DNA of 64,000 nucleotides. Source: Thiodiazotropha sp050305635 (GTDB lineage: Bacteria > Pseudomonadota > Gammaproteobacteria > Chromatiales > Chromatiaceae). The notes beneath the pieces are model-generated. The model had not been told where the DNA came from. It searched no databases and was given only the letters and a program-made list of their open reading frames with translations. A program made the position numbers and the translations under genes. The stretch spans positions 1 through 64,000 of the forward strand of contig JBNLFS010000146.1 of assembly GCA_050305635.1 (NCBI GenBank), given 5' to 3'. Below, piece after piece: positions 1 to 7,806 of this stretch; position 1 is the stretch's first letter; each line of letters opens with the position of its first letter.

Positions 1-169
1 GGACGGTGATGCCCATGTCGTTGATCATGCGCACGATGTCCTCGATCTGTTCAGGCTCAACGATACCCTCAGGAAGGTGGTCATTAACTTCCGCATAGGT
101 CAGGAAGCCTTGTTCCTTACCTTTTGCAATCAGTTGTTTTAATTGAGATTGCTGCTGTTCCTGGTTCAT
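1..169 (-). CDS. rpoD: RNA polymerase sigma factor RpoD, N-terminal part only
   Basis: The first 56 codons of the housekeeping sigma-70 factor lie at the left edge; the rest of the gene is outside the window. The start MNQEQQQ followed by LKQLIAKGKEQGFLTY and VNDHLPEGIVEPEQIE is the region 1.1 sequence of RpoD. It is the last gene of the rpsU-yqeY-dnaG-rpoD macromolecular synthesis operon. About 100 bp separate it from dnaG, and that gap contains its own extended -10 promoter. Identification is confident despite the truncation because region 1.1 is highly conserved in gammaproteobacteria. Confidence 0.95.
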   Translation of the reverse strand, partial: MNQEQQQSQLKQLIAKGKEQGFLTYAEVNDHLPEGIVEPEQIEDIVRMINDMGITV

Positions 170-218
170 CTTTTACCTTGTATTCAGACGAGGTTGCAAT
201 GCTGAGACTGAACTCACC

Positions 219-228
219 ATATTAGCAC
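219..228 (-). promoter_or_regulatory. Candidate extended -10 promoter of rpoD
   Basis: Read leftward, the dnaG-rpoD gap contains TGCTAATAT, an extended -10 element (TGn plus TAATAT) about 50 bp upstream of the rpoD start codon. No good -35 box is seen at 17 bp, which is acceptable for an extended -10 promoter. This would let rpoD be transcribed independently of dnaG. Confidence 0.4.
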
Positions 229-271
229 ATTTTCACATAGATGCACTAAGAACCCGCAATGGGGTCTGCTA

Positions 272-2035
272 TTAAGAATCTGGTTTTTCATCCTGTTCTA
301 ACTTTCCTGGATATCGGCGTTTTATTTCGTTTCGCAGCTCTTCAGACAGTTCGCTTGGACGGAGATTCCCGGTATGGGGGCGGGTCTGTTTGTGAAACTG
401 TTCATTCAATCTGAGCAATGCATCACGAAATTCGCTCTTGTGATCCATCCCCGGGAGGTCGAACTGGTAGTTCGCCTGAGTCAACCTGTCCAGGTGGATG
501 TAGTAATCGGTGTCCCGCAGCCGTTCCATCAGTGCAGCCTTGTTAAGCGTAGGTTGACGTTGGATTATTTCAAGTAGATGTTTGAGAATCCGAATCCCCG
601 GATTGTCCCAGTCCCGCCAGTCTTCCGGTACTTCCCGCGCCACTTCGTGGATATGGGGGTGGTCAAGCAGAAGTACAATGGCCGAGCGGACCGGCGTGGC
701 GGTCGGATGCTGCTGGGTGGTTTTGCCCGGTTGTGATTTTGCCGGCTGAAGCCTGCTGGGCTGGGTGTCGAGATGGCGGCCTTTCAGACCGACCAGTTCC
801 TCGAGGCGCTGAAACATCATTTCCCGAAACACCCCCTTGGGCAGTTTCTCAAGGTGTGGCCGGGCAAGTTCGGCGAGCTTGGCGCGTCCGTCGATACTCT
901 CCATGTGAACCTGGGCGGTAAGCTGCTGGAACAGGAATTCCGACAGGGGCATGGCCTGATCGATTCGCTGTTCGAAAGCGGCTTGGCCCTCTTTGCGCAC
1001 CTGGGTATCCGGATCCTCTCCTTCCGGTAGGAACAGGAAGCGGACCTCGCGACCGTCCCGCAGGGAGGGGAGGCTGGTGACCAGTGCTTTCCAGGCGGCG
1101 TCCCGTCCTGCCCGGTCGCCATCGAAACAGAACACCACTTCCGGGCAGGTGCGGAAGATCAGCTCCAGATGCTCCGGGGTGGTGGCGGTTCCCAGGGTGG
1201 CGACCGCATTGAGGATGCCGTGCTGCGCCAGTGCGACCACGTCCATGTAGCCTTCCACCACCAGCAGGCGGTGGATTTTGCTGTTTGCCTGGCGGGCCTC
1301 GTAAAGGCCGTAGAGCTCCCGGCCTTTATGGAAAATAGGGGTTTCTGGTGAGTTGAGATATTTGGGTTTGTCATCGCCCAGCACGCGTCCGCCAAAGCCG
1401 ATGGTCCGGCCTCGCGGATCCCGGATCGGGAACATGATACGGTTGCGAAACCGGTCGTAGATCCTGCCGTCACTGTCGTTGAGCATCCCGCACTTGAGCA
1501 GCAGGTCGCAGGTTTTTCTATCCTGTCCCAGGCTTTGGCTGAGATTGTCCCAGCCAGGAGGGGCGTAACCCATGCCGTAGGTGGCGGCGATCTGTCCGCT
1601 GACACCCCGGGATTTGAGATAGCTTACGGCCTGTGAGGCCTGTTCGTGACCTTTTAATTGCTGTTGGTAGAAGCGGGCGGATGCGGACACCAATTCATAC
1701 AGGGGCCGAAAGTCGGGGCCACTGGCGTGTCCATCTTCCCGCGGGACCTCGAGACCGGCCTGCTGGGCGAGTTCCTCGACCGCCTCAACGAAACTCAGGT
1801 TGTCGTAGTCCATGAGGAAGCCGATCGCCGAGCCGTGCGCGCCGCAGCCGAAACAGTGATAGAACTGTTTGTTGGGACTGACGGTAAATGAGGGGGTTTT
1901 TTCGTCGTGAAAGGGGCAGCGGGCCTGAAAATCCCGTCCGGCTTTTTTCAATGGCACGCGCCGGCCGATGACGTCGACAATATCGACCCGGTTGAGTAGC
2001 TGGTCAATGAATTGTGTGGGGATCTTCCCGGCCAT
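272..2035 (-). CDS. dnaG: DNA primase
   Basis: DnaG synthesises the RNA primers for lagging-strand replication together with the DnaB helicase. The 587-residue length is normal. The N-terminal zinc ribbon is complete, with C40, H43, C61 and C64 in the CPFH...CFGC pattern. The TOPRIM catalytic core has the EGYMD acidic motif at about 261-265 and DGD at 305-307. The C-terminal part, after a Gln/Pro-rich linker near 430-450, is the helicase-binding domain. The gene lies between yqeY and rpoD in the macromolecular synthesis operon. The start MAGKIPTQFI matches the conserved family beginning. Confidence 0.98.
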   Translation of the reverse strand: MAGKIPTQFIDQLLNRVDIVDVIGRRVPLKKAGRDFQARCPFHDEKTPSFTVSPNKQFYHCFGCGAHGSAIGFLMDYDNLSFVEAVEELAQQAGLEVPREDGHASGPDFRPLYELVSASARFYQQQLKGHEQASQAVSYLKSRGVSGQIAATYGMGYAPPGWDNLSQSLGQDRKTCDLLLKCGMLNDSDGRIYDRFRNRIMFPIRDPRGRTIGFGGRVLGDDKPKYLNSPETPIFHKGRELYGLYEARQANSKIHRLLVVEGYMDVVALAQHGILNAVATLGTATTPEHLELIFRTCPEVVFCFDGDRAGRDAAWKALVTSLPSLRDGREVRFLFLPEGEDPDTQVRKEGQAAFEQRIDQAMPLSEFLFQQLTAQVHMESIDGRAKLAELARPHLEKLPKGVFREMMFQRLEELVGLKGRHLDTQPSRLQPAKSQPGKTTQQHPTATPVRSAIVLLLDHPHIHEVAREVPEDWRDWDNPGIRILKHLLEIIQRQPTLNKAALMERLRDTDYYIHLDRLTQANYQFDLPGMDHKSEFRDALLRLNEQFHKQTRPHTGNLRPSELSEELRNEIKRRYPGKLEQDEKPDS

Positions 2036-2234
2036 GGCAGTAGGCTGGCCCCTCCTGGTTCGCTCCGGACATGGGCATGCTCCGATGATGTCTGATCAAT
2101 GGAGTACTCAGAGACTGTAGAGACGCGACTGAGACAGGATAAACCCGGTATGCGGAATCTGTCTTGTGTGAAGCTGTATTACAGTCGCTTGCCAGAATAG
2201 CCGAATTTTTGCTTGCCGGTCAGGATGAGTGCCT

Positions 2235-2678
2235 TCACCCGGCGAGTTTCTGCTTCACCAGGCCGCTGACCTGGCCCATATCGGCCCGGCCCTGCATCCT
2301 GGGTTTCAGCAGACCCATCACCTTGCCCATGTCCTGCATGCCCGATGCGCCCGCCGATTGGATGGCTTCGGCAATCATGGCATCGATTTCGGCCGCGCTG
2401 AGCGCCGCCGGCAGGTAAGTTTCGATGATGGCGATTTCGCTGCGTTCCTGATCGGCCAGTTCCGGGCGCCCGGCGTCCTCGTACTGAGCCGCGGAGTCCC
2501 GGCGCTGCTTGATCATCTTGTCCAGAATCGCCAGAACCTGGCTTTCGTCCAGTTCCACCCGGGTGTCGACTTCGCGTTGCTTGATCTCCGAGGTGATCAG
2601 GCGCAGGGTCGAGAGCCGGGCCTTGTCCTTGGCCTTCATGGCGACCTTGACGTCATCCTGGATGCGTTGTTTCAACAT
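2235..2678 (-). CDS. yqeY: GatB/YqeY domain protein
   Basis: This 147-residue protein matches the YqeY family, which resembles the C-terminal tRNA-binding domain of GatB, the Asp/Glu-tRNA amidotransferase subunit. It begins MLKQRIQDDVKVAMKAKDK and carries the conserved LRLITSEIKQREVD and YLPAALS segments. The cellular role of free-standing YqeY is not firmly known. It lies between rpsU and dnaG, a common arrangement in gammaproteobacteria, and is probably co-transcribed with both: 28 bp from rpsU, 199 bp from dnaG. The 199-bp gap to dnaG shows no clear site. Confidence 0.93.
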   Translation of the reverse strand: MLKQRIQDDVKVAMKAKDKARLSTLRLITSEIKQREVDTRVELDESQVLAILDKMIKQRRDSAAQYEDAGRPELADQERSEIAIIETYLPAALSAAEIDAMIAEAIQSAGASGMQDMGKVMGLLKPRMQGRADMGQVSGLVKQKLAG

Positions 2679-2706
2679 GGAGGCGTGAAGACGGGGAGCT
2701 GAGCGA

Positions 2707-2922
2707 TCAGTACTGGCGTTCGAAGCGGCGGCTTTCGCGGGACAGTTTCTTCAGGTTGCGTTTGACGGCGGCGGCCGCTTTGCGCTTGCGTTCCCAAGTG
2801 GGCTTTTCGTAGAACTCGCGACGACGTACTTCAGCCAGGACTCCGGCTTTCTCGCAGGAGCGCTTGAAACGGCGCATGGCGACTTCAAAGGGTTCGTTCT
2901 CTTTAACGCGTACGTTAGGCAT
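2707..2922 (-). CDS. rpsU: 30S ribosomal protein S21
   Basis: S21 is a small basic protein of the 30S subunit involved in mRNA binding during initiation. The 71-residue protein MPNVRVKENEPFEVAMRRFK with a basic C-terminus ending RRFERQY is a typical S21. An in-frame upstream Met would add 27 residues, but MPNV is the conserved family start, so 2922 is chosen. It is the first gene of the rpsU-yqeY-dnaG-rpoD operon and is divergent from tsaD. A sigma70-type promoter lies about 50-80 bp upstream. Confidence 0.97.
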   Translation of the reverse strand: MPNVRVKENEPFEVAMRRFKRSCEKAGVLAEVRRREFYEKPTWERKRKAAAAVKRNLKKLSRESRRFERQY

Positions 2923-2974
2923 CGATGATGTAACCTCGAATCTGTTAAGCTTCTCAACCGGTAGAAAGGCGGGA

Positions 2975-3003
2975 ATTCTACTCATTGCCAACCCAGTTTG
3001 CAA
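2975..3003 (-). promoter_or_regulatory. Candidate sigma70 promoter of the rpsU-yqeY-dnaG operon
   Basis: Leftward -35 TTGCAA (2998-3003) and -10 TAGAAT (2975-2980) are separated by exactly 17 bp. Transcription would start near 2968 and leave a leader of about 45 nt before rpsU. It is the best promoter match in the rpsU-tsaD divergent gap. Confidence 0.6.
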
Positions 3004-3040
3004 AGGCCGGATGAAAAAAAAGCGGGAAAAAGTCGTTGAT

Positions 3041-4069
3041 ATGCGTGTATTAGGAATAGAAACCTCCTGCGACGAGACGGGCGTCGCGATTTATGACAGC
3101 GCTGCGGGGCTGCTGGCGCATGCCCTGCACAGCCAGGTGGCGATCCATGCGGAGTATGGCGGGGTGGTGCCGGAACTGGCCTCCCGGGACCATGTACGCA
3201 AGGTTCTGCCCCTGACCCGGCAACTGTTCGCGGAGGCGGACATCACCCCGCAGAGTCTGGACGGGGTGGCTTACACCGCCGGTCCCGGCCTGGTTGGGGC
3301 CTTGCTGGTAGGTGCTTCCGTGGGGCGTAGCCTCGCCTGGTCCTGGGGTGTGCCGGCGGTGGGGGTGCATCATATGGAGGGACACCTGCTGGCGCCCATG
3401 CTGGAGTCTCAACCGCCGTCCTTCCCCTTCGTGGCCCTGCTGGTTTCCGGCGGGCATACCCAGCTGGTGGAGGTGAAAGGCGTGGGACGCTACCGTTTGC
3501 TGGGGGATTCCCTGGACGATGCCGCCGGAGAGGCATTTGACAAGACCGCCAAACTGCTGGCTCTGCCTTATCCCGGCGGGCCGGAGCTGGCTCGACTGGC
3601 GCAGCAGGGGGATTCGGGGCGCTACCGGTTCCCGCGCCCGATGACCGATCGTCCCGGCCTCGATTTCAGTTTCAGCGGCCTGAAGACCTTTGCCCTGAAC
3701 ACCCTGCAGGCGGCCCGGGAGGCGGAAGGGGATGTCTCCGAGCAGACCCGCGCGGATATCGCCCGCGCCTTCGAGGAGGCGGTGGTGGAGACCCTGGTGA
3801 TCAAGTGCCGGCGCGCGGTGCGGGAGACCGGCAGCAAGACCCTGGTGCTGGCGGGAGGCGTCAGCGCCAACCGGCGCCTGCGTGAGCGCATGGAAGTGAT
3901 GATGGGCAAGGAAGGGGGACGGGCCTACTACCCCCGACCCGAATTCTGTACCGACAACGGGGCGATGATTGCCTATGCCGGCTGTCAGCGTCTGCAGGCT
4001 GGGGTCCGGGAGCCCTTGAGTTTTTCCGTAAAGCCCCGCTGGCCGATGGAGCTGCTGAGTCCGGTGTGA
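3041..4069 (+). CDS. tsaD: tRNA N6-threonylcarbamoyladenosine synthase subunit TsaD
   Basis: TsaD transfers the threonylcarbamoyl group onto A37 of ANN-decoding tRNAs, working with TsaB, TsaE and TsaC. The 342-residue protein starts MRVLGIETSCDET, the conserved family start. The open frame extends further upstream but that part is not homologous. The metal-binding HMEGH motif is at residues 111-115, and FCTDNGAMIAYAG near the C-terminus supplies the last metal-ligand Asp. The ATP-site glycine segments (ASVSGGHTQL-like, seen as LVSGGHTQL) are present. It is divergent from rpsU, a common gammaproteobacterial arrangement. Confidence 0.97.
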   Translation: MRVLGIETSCDETGVAIYDSAAGLLAHALHSQVAIHAEYGGVVPELASRDHVRKVLPLTRQLFAEADITPQSLDGVAYTAGPGLVGALLVGASVGRSLAWSWGVPAVGVHHMEGHLLAPMLESQPPSFPFVALLVSGGHTQLVEVKGVGRYRLLGDSLDDAAGEAFDKTAKLLALPYPGGPELARLAQQGDSGRYRFPRPMTDRPGLDFSFSGLKTFALNTLQAAREAEGDVSEQTRADIARAFEEAVVETLVIKCRRAVRETGSKTLVLAGGVSANRRLRERMEVMMGKEGGRAYYPRPEFCTDNGAMIAYAGCQRLQAGVREPLSFSVKPRWPMELLSPV

Positions 4070-4082
4070 CACGGCTGGATGA

Positions 4083-4217
4083 TTTAGTTTTGAGTTGTTG
4101 GTTTTTAGTTGATGAGTTCGCTGCGCTCACGATGTTCGTTTTCCTGGAGAAATAAATAACCGTGAGCGCAGCGAACTCATCAACTCAAAACTCAAAACTA
4201 ACAACTCAAAACTTAAC
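4083..4217. repeat. Long imperfect palindrome between tsaD and epmB
   Basis: Two 24-nt arms at 4108-4131 and 4161-4184 are perfectly complementary, separated by a 29-nt loop. The stem continues outward imperfectly through TTTTGAGTTGTT-type sequence (from 4083) and its complement (to 4217). The tsaD and epmB genes converge here, so it could act as a bidirectional terminator. Its length and internal TTTTGAGTT reiteration look more like a miniature dispersed element. Confidence 0.75.
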
Positions 4218-4229
4218 GATGTGTGTTGG

Positions 4230-5264
4230 TTACAGGGGAATCTTGGATTCTGCCCCCGCCCGTTCCTGAACCATCTTCGGCACCAGATAGCCCGGTAGTC
4301 TGGCCAGCAGCTGTTGCTGGATGGCCCTGGCCTGACTGACATCCAGGTCGAAATGGGCGGCGCCCATGACCGGGTCGAGTCGGTGCAGGTAGTAGGGCAG
4401 CACGCCGATCCGGAACAGCCGCTCACTCAACTCCACCAGGGTCTCGGCCTGATCGTTGATCCCCCTTAACAATACCGATTGATTGAGCAGGGTAACCCCG
4501 GCTGCGCGCAGCGTGCTACAGGCTTCGGCCAATTCGGGGGAGACCTCTGCCGGGTGGTTGGTGTGCAGGACCAGCACCGATTGGAAACGGGATTTGCCCA
4601 GCAGCTCCAGGAGTTCGGGGGTGATGCGTTGGGGCAGCACCACGGGTAATCGACTGTGCAGACGTAGGGTTTTGAGATGCGGCAGGCTCTCCAGTTGATC
4701 GACCCAGGCCTGCAGGCGACGGTCGCTGACCATCAGCGGATCGCCCCCGCTGAAGATTACTTCTGAGAGTGAGTTATCCTCGCTCACGTGTTCCAGGATG
4801 CGGGGCCAAAGCCCCTGGCCGGCGATGCTTCCTGCATAGGGGTAGTGCCTGCGAAAGCAGTAACGACAGTGAATCGCGCAGGCCCCGGTGGCCATGATCA
4901 GCGCCCGGCCCCGGTATTTTTGCAACAGTCCCGGAGTTTTGCAGGCTTGGGCGTCGCCCACCGGATCGGCGTGGTAACCGGGTGTTGTGTCGAGTTCCCG
5001 GGGGCTGGGCAGCACCTGGCGCAGCAGGGGATCCTGGGCATCGCCCTGGCGCATCAACGCGGCATACTCCCGGGTGACCCTCAGCTGAAACTGGGCCTGG
5101 GCGGCTAGGGTGTCACCGAAATCGGCCGGGTCGAGTTGCAGGTACTCCAGCAGGCTCGGCAGTTCCGTGAATGACTGGGCCAAAGCCTGCTGCCAGCCCT
5201 GCACAGCGAGGCGACTCTCAGGTATGATGTGCGCCGCAAAGTGACTGTTTCGTGAGGATGACAT
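4230..5264 (-). CDS. epmB: EF-P (R)-beta-lysylation protein EpmB, lysine 2,3-aminomutase type
   Basis: EpmB is a radical-SAM, PLP-dependent enzyme that converts (S)-alpha-lysine to (R)-beta-lysine for EF-P modification. The radical-SAM cluster motif is C129-x3-C133-x2-C136 within ATGACAIHCRYCFRRH. The downstream FSGGDPLM and LHSRLPVV segments are typical of the aminomutase family. Length (344 aa) is close to the E. coli protein (342 aa). The ATG at 5264 is kept because the following AHII...W segment lines up with the E. coli N-terminus. No Shine-Dalgarno sequence precedes it, and it overlaps the efp start codon. A GTG at 5204 is an alternative start. Confidence 0.93.
   Translation of the reverse strand: MSSSRNSHFAAHIIPESRLAVQGWQQALAQSFTELPSLLEYLQLDPADFGDTLAAQAQFQLRVTREYAALMRQGDAQDPLLRQVLPSPRELDTTPGYHADPVGDAQACKTPGLLQKYRGRALIMATGACAIHCRYCFRRHYPYAGSIAGQGLWPRILEHVSEDNSLSEVIFSGGDPLMVSDRRLQAWVDQLESLPHLKTLRLHSRLPVVLPQRITPELLELLGKSRFQSVLVLHTNHPAEVSPELAEACSTLRAAGVTLLNQSVLLRGINDQAETLVELSERLFRIGVLPYYLHRLDPVMGAAHFDLDVSQARAIQQQLLARLPGYLVPKMVQERAGAESKIPL
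5200..5228 (+). promoter_or_regulatory. Candidate efp promoter inside the epmB 5' end
   Basis: TGCACA (5200-5205) and TATGAT (5223-5228) are spaced by 17 bp and would start transcription near 5235, 28 nt before the efp ATG. A Shine-Dalgarno-like GAGG (5254-5257) lies in that leader. The promoter would be embedded in the first codons of the divergent epmB gene. Confidence 0.45.
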
Positions 5265-5835
5265 GGCTACCTATAGCACCAATGAGTTTAAGGGCGGTTT
5301 GAAAATCATGATGGACGGGGATCCCTGCTCCATTATTGAAAACGAATTCGTCAAGCCTGGCAAAGGTCAGGCGTTCAACCGGGTCAGGATTCGCAATCTC
5401 AAGACCGGTCGGGTACTGGAAAAGACCTTCAAGTCCGGAGAGACCGTGGAAGGGGCGGATGTCCATGAGACCGACATGCAGTATCTCTATAATGATGGGG
5501 AGTTCTGGTATTTCATGGATCCGGTGAGTTTTGAGCAGGTCAGCGCGGATCAGGCCGCGGTGGGTGACAATGTCAAATGGCTCAAAGAGCAGGATCTTTG
5601 CCTGGTGACCCTGTGGAATGGTACCCCGATCTCCGTGGAGCCGCCCAAGTTTGTGGTGCTGAGCATAGCGGATACCGACCCGGGCCTGAAGGGGGATACC
5701 TCCGGCAGTGGTGGCAAGCCGGCCACTCTGGAGACCGGTGCCGTGGTGCGGGTTCCGCTGTTCGTGCAGATTGGCGAGTTGATCAAGGTCGATACCCGTA
5801 CGGGTGAATATGTCTCCCGCGCCAAGGAAGAGTAG
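5263..5835 (+). CDS. efp: Elongation factor P
   Basis: EF-P relieves ribosome stalling at polyproline stretches. The 190-residue protein begins MATYSTNEFKGGLKIMMDG and carries the modifiable lysine K34 in the PGKGQ loop, the target of EpmA/EpmB beta-lysylation. The three-domain length is normal and the C-terminus RTGEYVSRAKEE is typical. Its ATG shares two bases (CATG) with the divergent epmB start. A perfect hairpin and then epmA follow. Having epmB, efp and epmA together indicates that this organism uses the beta-lysine pathway. Confidence 0.98.
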   Translation: MATYSTNEFKGGLKIMMDGDPCSIIENEFVKPGKGQAFNRVRIRNLKTGRVLEKTFKSGETVEGADVHETDMQYLYNDGEFWYFMDPVSFEQVSADQAAVGDNVKWLKEQDLCLVTLWNGTPISVEPPKFVVLSIADTDPGLKGDTSGSGGKPATLETGAVVRVPLFVQIGELIKVDTRTGEYVSRAKEE

Positions 5836-5856
5836 GGAAGGGAGCCCGCCCTCACG

Positions 5857-5886
5857 CATTCCGACCCGGGATTCCGGGTCGGAATG
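5857..5886 (+). terminator. Perfect 13-bp hairpin between efp and epmA
   Basis: The arms 5857-5869 and 5874-5886 (CATTCCGACCCGG and its complement) are perfect with a 4-nt GATT loop. No T-run follows, so it may be an attenuator, a processing site or a weak terminator limiting epmA expression relative to efp. It covers an upstream in-frame ATG (5884), which argues for epmA starting at 5893. Confidence 0.6.
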
Positions 5887-5892
5887 GTTTGC

Positions 5893-6876
5893 ATGACCTC
5901 CTTAGAACTTTGGCGGCCCTCCGCCGATCCGGCGATGCTTCGTTATCGTGCCGGGGTGCTGCGAAGGATACGGGATTTTTTTGACCGCCTCGGAGTGCTT
6001 GAGGTCGACACGCCGGTCTGTTCCCGTCACGCCACCACGGATCCGGCGATCGAGAGTTTCTCCACCCGCTACACCGGACCCGGTGCGGGCCGTGGATTGA
6101 ATGCCTATCTCCAGACTTCCCCGGAATTTTTCATGAAGCGCCTGCTGTGCGCTGACTCCGGACCCATCTACCAGATCTGTAAAGTGTTTCGTGATGGTGA
6201 GTTAGGGCGGCGGCACAATCCGGAGTTCACCCTGCTGGAGTGGTACCGGCCCGGTTATGATCACCATGCCCTGATGGATGAGGTGACAAAACTGGTGCAA
6301 AGTCTGGCGGACGAGCCGCTTGGGGTGGAGAAGTTTTCTTATCGTGAGATTTTCGAACAGGCATTGGACCTGGATCCGCATATCGCGGATCTGCGGTCGT
6401 TGCGGGAATGCGCCATTGCCCAGGGTATCGCAGGGGCGGAGGATCTTGATCTGCCCCATCGGGATGGCTGGCTCGACCTGCTGATGACCCATCGAATCGA
6501 AGCGGATCTGGGACGTGCCGGTCTGACCTTCGTCTATGACTATCCCGCCAGTCAGGCCGCGCTGGCCCGGATCAGTGACGGGGACCCGCCGGTGGCCCTG
6601 CGGTTCGAGTTGTACTGGAAAGGTGTGGAACTGGCCAATGGCTTCTTCGAACTTCAGGATGCCGAGGCGCAGCGGGCCCGGTTCGAGGCGGATAACCGGC
6701 AGCGGGCGCTGAACGGCGCCACCTTGAAACCGGCCGATGAATGGCTGCTCGAGGCCCTGCAACAGGGTCTGCCTGAGTGTGCCGGGGTGGCCTTGGGGAT
6801 CGATCGTCTGTTGATGGTGTTGTCCGGCAGACAGGAGATCCGTGAGGTGCTGAGTTTCGATTTCGAGCGTGCATGA
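5893..6876 (+). CDS. epmA: EF-P lysine ligase EpmA (PoxA/GenX)
   Basis: EpmA is a truncated class II lysyl-tRNA synthetase paralogue that ligates (R)-beta-lysine to K34 of EF-P. The 327-residue protein has no anticodon-binding domain, as expected. It contains class II motif 2 (FRDGELGRRHNPEFTLLEW) and motif 3 (GVALGIDRLLMVLSG) near the C-terminus. The open frame begins three codons earlier at 5884, inside a hairpin. MTSLELWRPS at 5893 is the better family match. It follows efp in the same direction and is convergent with psd. Confidence 0.95.
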   Translation: MTSLELWRPSADPAMLRYRAGVLRRIRDFFDRLGVLEVDTPVCSRHATTDPAIESFSTRYTGPGAGRGLNAYLQTSPEFFMKRLLCADSGPIYQICKVFRDGELGRRHNPEFTLLEWYRPGYDHHALMDEVTKLVQSLADEPLGVEKFSYREIFEQALDLDPHIADLRSLRECAIAQGIAGAEDLDLPHRDGWLDLLMTHRIEADLGRAGLTFVYDYPASQAALARISDGDPPVALRFELYWKGVELANGFFELQDAEAQRARFEADNRQRALNGATLKPADEWLLEALQQGLPECAGVALGIDRLLMVLSGRQEIREVLSFDFERA

Positions 6877-6885
6877 GGCACGCTC
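6865..6885. terminator. Hairpin at the epmA/psd convergent junction
   Basis: GAGCGTGC (6865-6872) and GCACGCTC (6878-6885) form an 8-bp perfect stem with a 5-nt loop spanning the epmA stop codon, just before the psd stop. No T-run is present in either direction, so termination is inferred only from position. Confidence 0.4.
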
Positions 6886-6891
6886 CGGGCC

Positions 6892-7794
6892 TCAGGTCAT
6901 GACACCGATGGCTTCACCCATCCGTACCTGAGTGCCTGACGCGAGCCCTTCCAGCCAGTCCACCCGGTCTTTGCCGAACAACAGAATTATCGTGGAACCC
7001 ATGTTGAAGCGGCCCATCTCCTCGCCTTTGGACAAGGACACCGTCTTCGGACCGGTATCCGGGGCATAGTCCCAGCTGGAGATGCGTTCCCGGACGGGAG
7101 TGACCGCGCCGGCCCACACCGTTTCGATACTGGAGACGAAAATCGCACCCACCAGGATCATTGCCATCGGACCGTTGGGGGTCTCGAACAGGCAGACGAC
7201 CCGCTCGTTGCGGGCAAACAGCCGGGGTACCCGGCGGGCGGTGGTGTCATTCACGCTGAACAGCCGTCCCGGTACATGCAGCATCTTTTTCAGTTGACCG
7301 TCCAGGGGCATGTGCAGGCGATGATAGTCCCGGGGCGAGAGATAGACGGTGGCGAAGGCGCCCTCGTCGAACAACCCGGCCATCTCCAGATCACCCCCCA
7401 GCAGCTCCAGCAGTGAGTAGTCATGTCCCTTGGCCTGGAACAGATAGCCGGCCTCGATCTCCCCCAACTGGCTGATGGCGCCGTCCGCGGGGCAGGCGAT
7501 CTCGTTGTCCTGCTGGGTCACCGGGCGGGCATCCGGGCGCAGGGCGCGGGTGAAGAAATCATTGAAACTGCGGTAGCGGGAAGGATCGGATTCCAGGGCC
7601 TCCTGCATGTCCACCCCATACCACTTGATCACCTGGCGGATCAGTAGATCCTTCACAGCTGGGGTCTCGACGCGCGCCAGATTGTGCATCAGACGGGACA
7701 GCAGATGGTGAGGCAGCAGGTACTGCAGGATGATAAACAGGCTTTCCAGCAGCTTTTGCGGAAAACTTTGGGGGGATGATGTGGATTCGGTCAT
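6892..7794 (-). CDS. psd: Phosphatidylserine decarboxylase proenzyme
   Basis: Psd decarboxylates phosphatidylserine to phosphatidylethanolamine at the inner membrane. The proenzyme cleaves itself to form a pyruvoyl prosthetic group. The self-cleavage site is MGST at residues 265-268, so S267 becomes the pyruvoyl; E. coli has LGST. Other family segments are SFNDFFTRALRPDARP (76-91), CPADGAISQ, and YLSPRDYHRLHMP with the catalytic His. Length is 300 aa. It is the last gene of a rhodanese, SCO-like, psd group, with a 12-bp gap. psd near epmA is also seen in E. coli. Confidence 0.97.
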   Translation of the reverse strand: MTESTSSPQSFPQKLLESLFIILQYLLPHHLLSRLMHNLARVETPAVKDLLIRQVIKWYGVDMQEALESDPSRYRSFNDFFTRALRPDARPVTQQDNEIACPADGAISQLGEIEAGYLFQAKGHDYSLLELLGGDLEMAGLFDEGAFATVYLSPRDYHRLHMPLDGQLKKMLHVPGRLFSVNDTTARRVPRLFARNERVVCLFETPNGPMAMILVGAIFVSSIETVWAGAVTPVRERISSWDYAPDTGPKTVSLSKGEEMGRFNMGSTIILLFGKDRVDWLEGLASGTQVRMGEAIGVMT

Positions 7795-7806
7795 GGTGTA
7801 CGGCAG

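Noticed and set aside
3050..4072. Leftward open frame of 340 codons opposite tsaD
   Set aside because: tsaD has all family motifs; the antisense frame has no domain and shows typical shadow composition.
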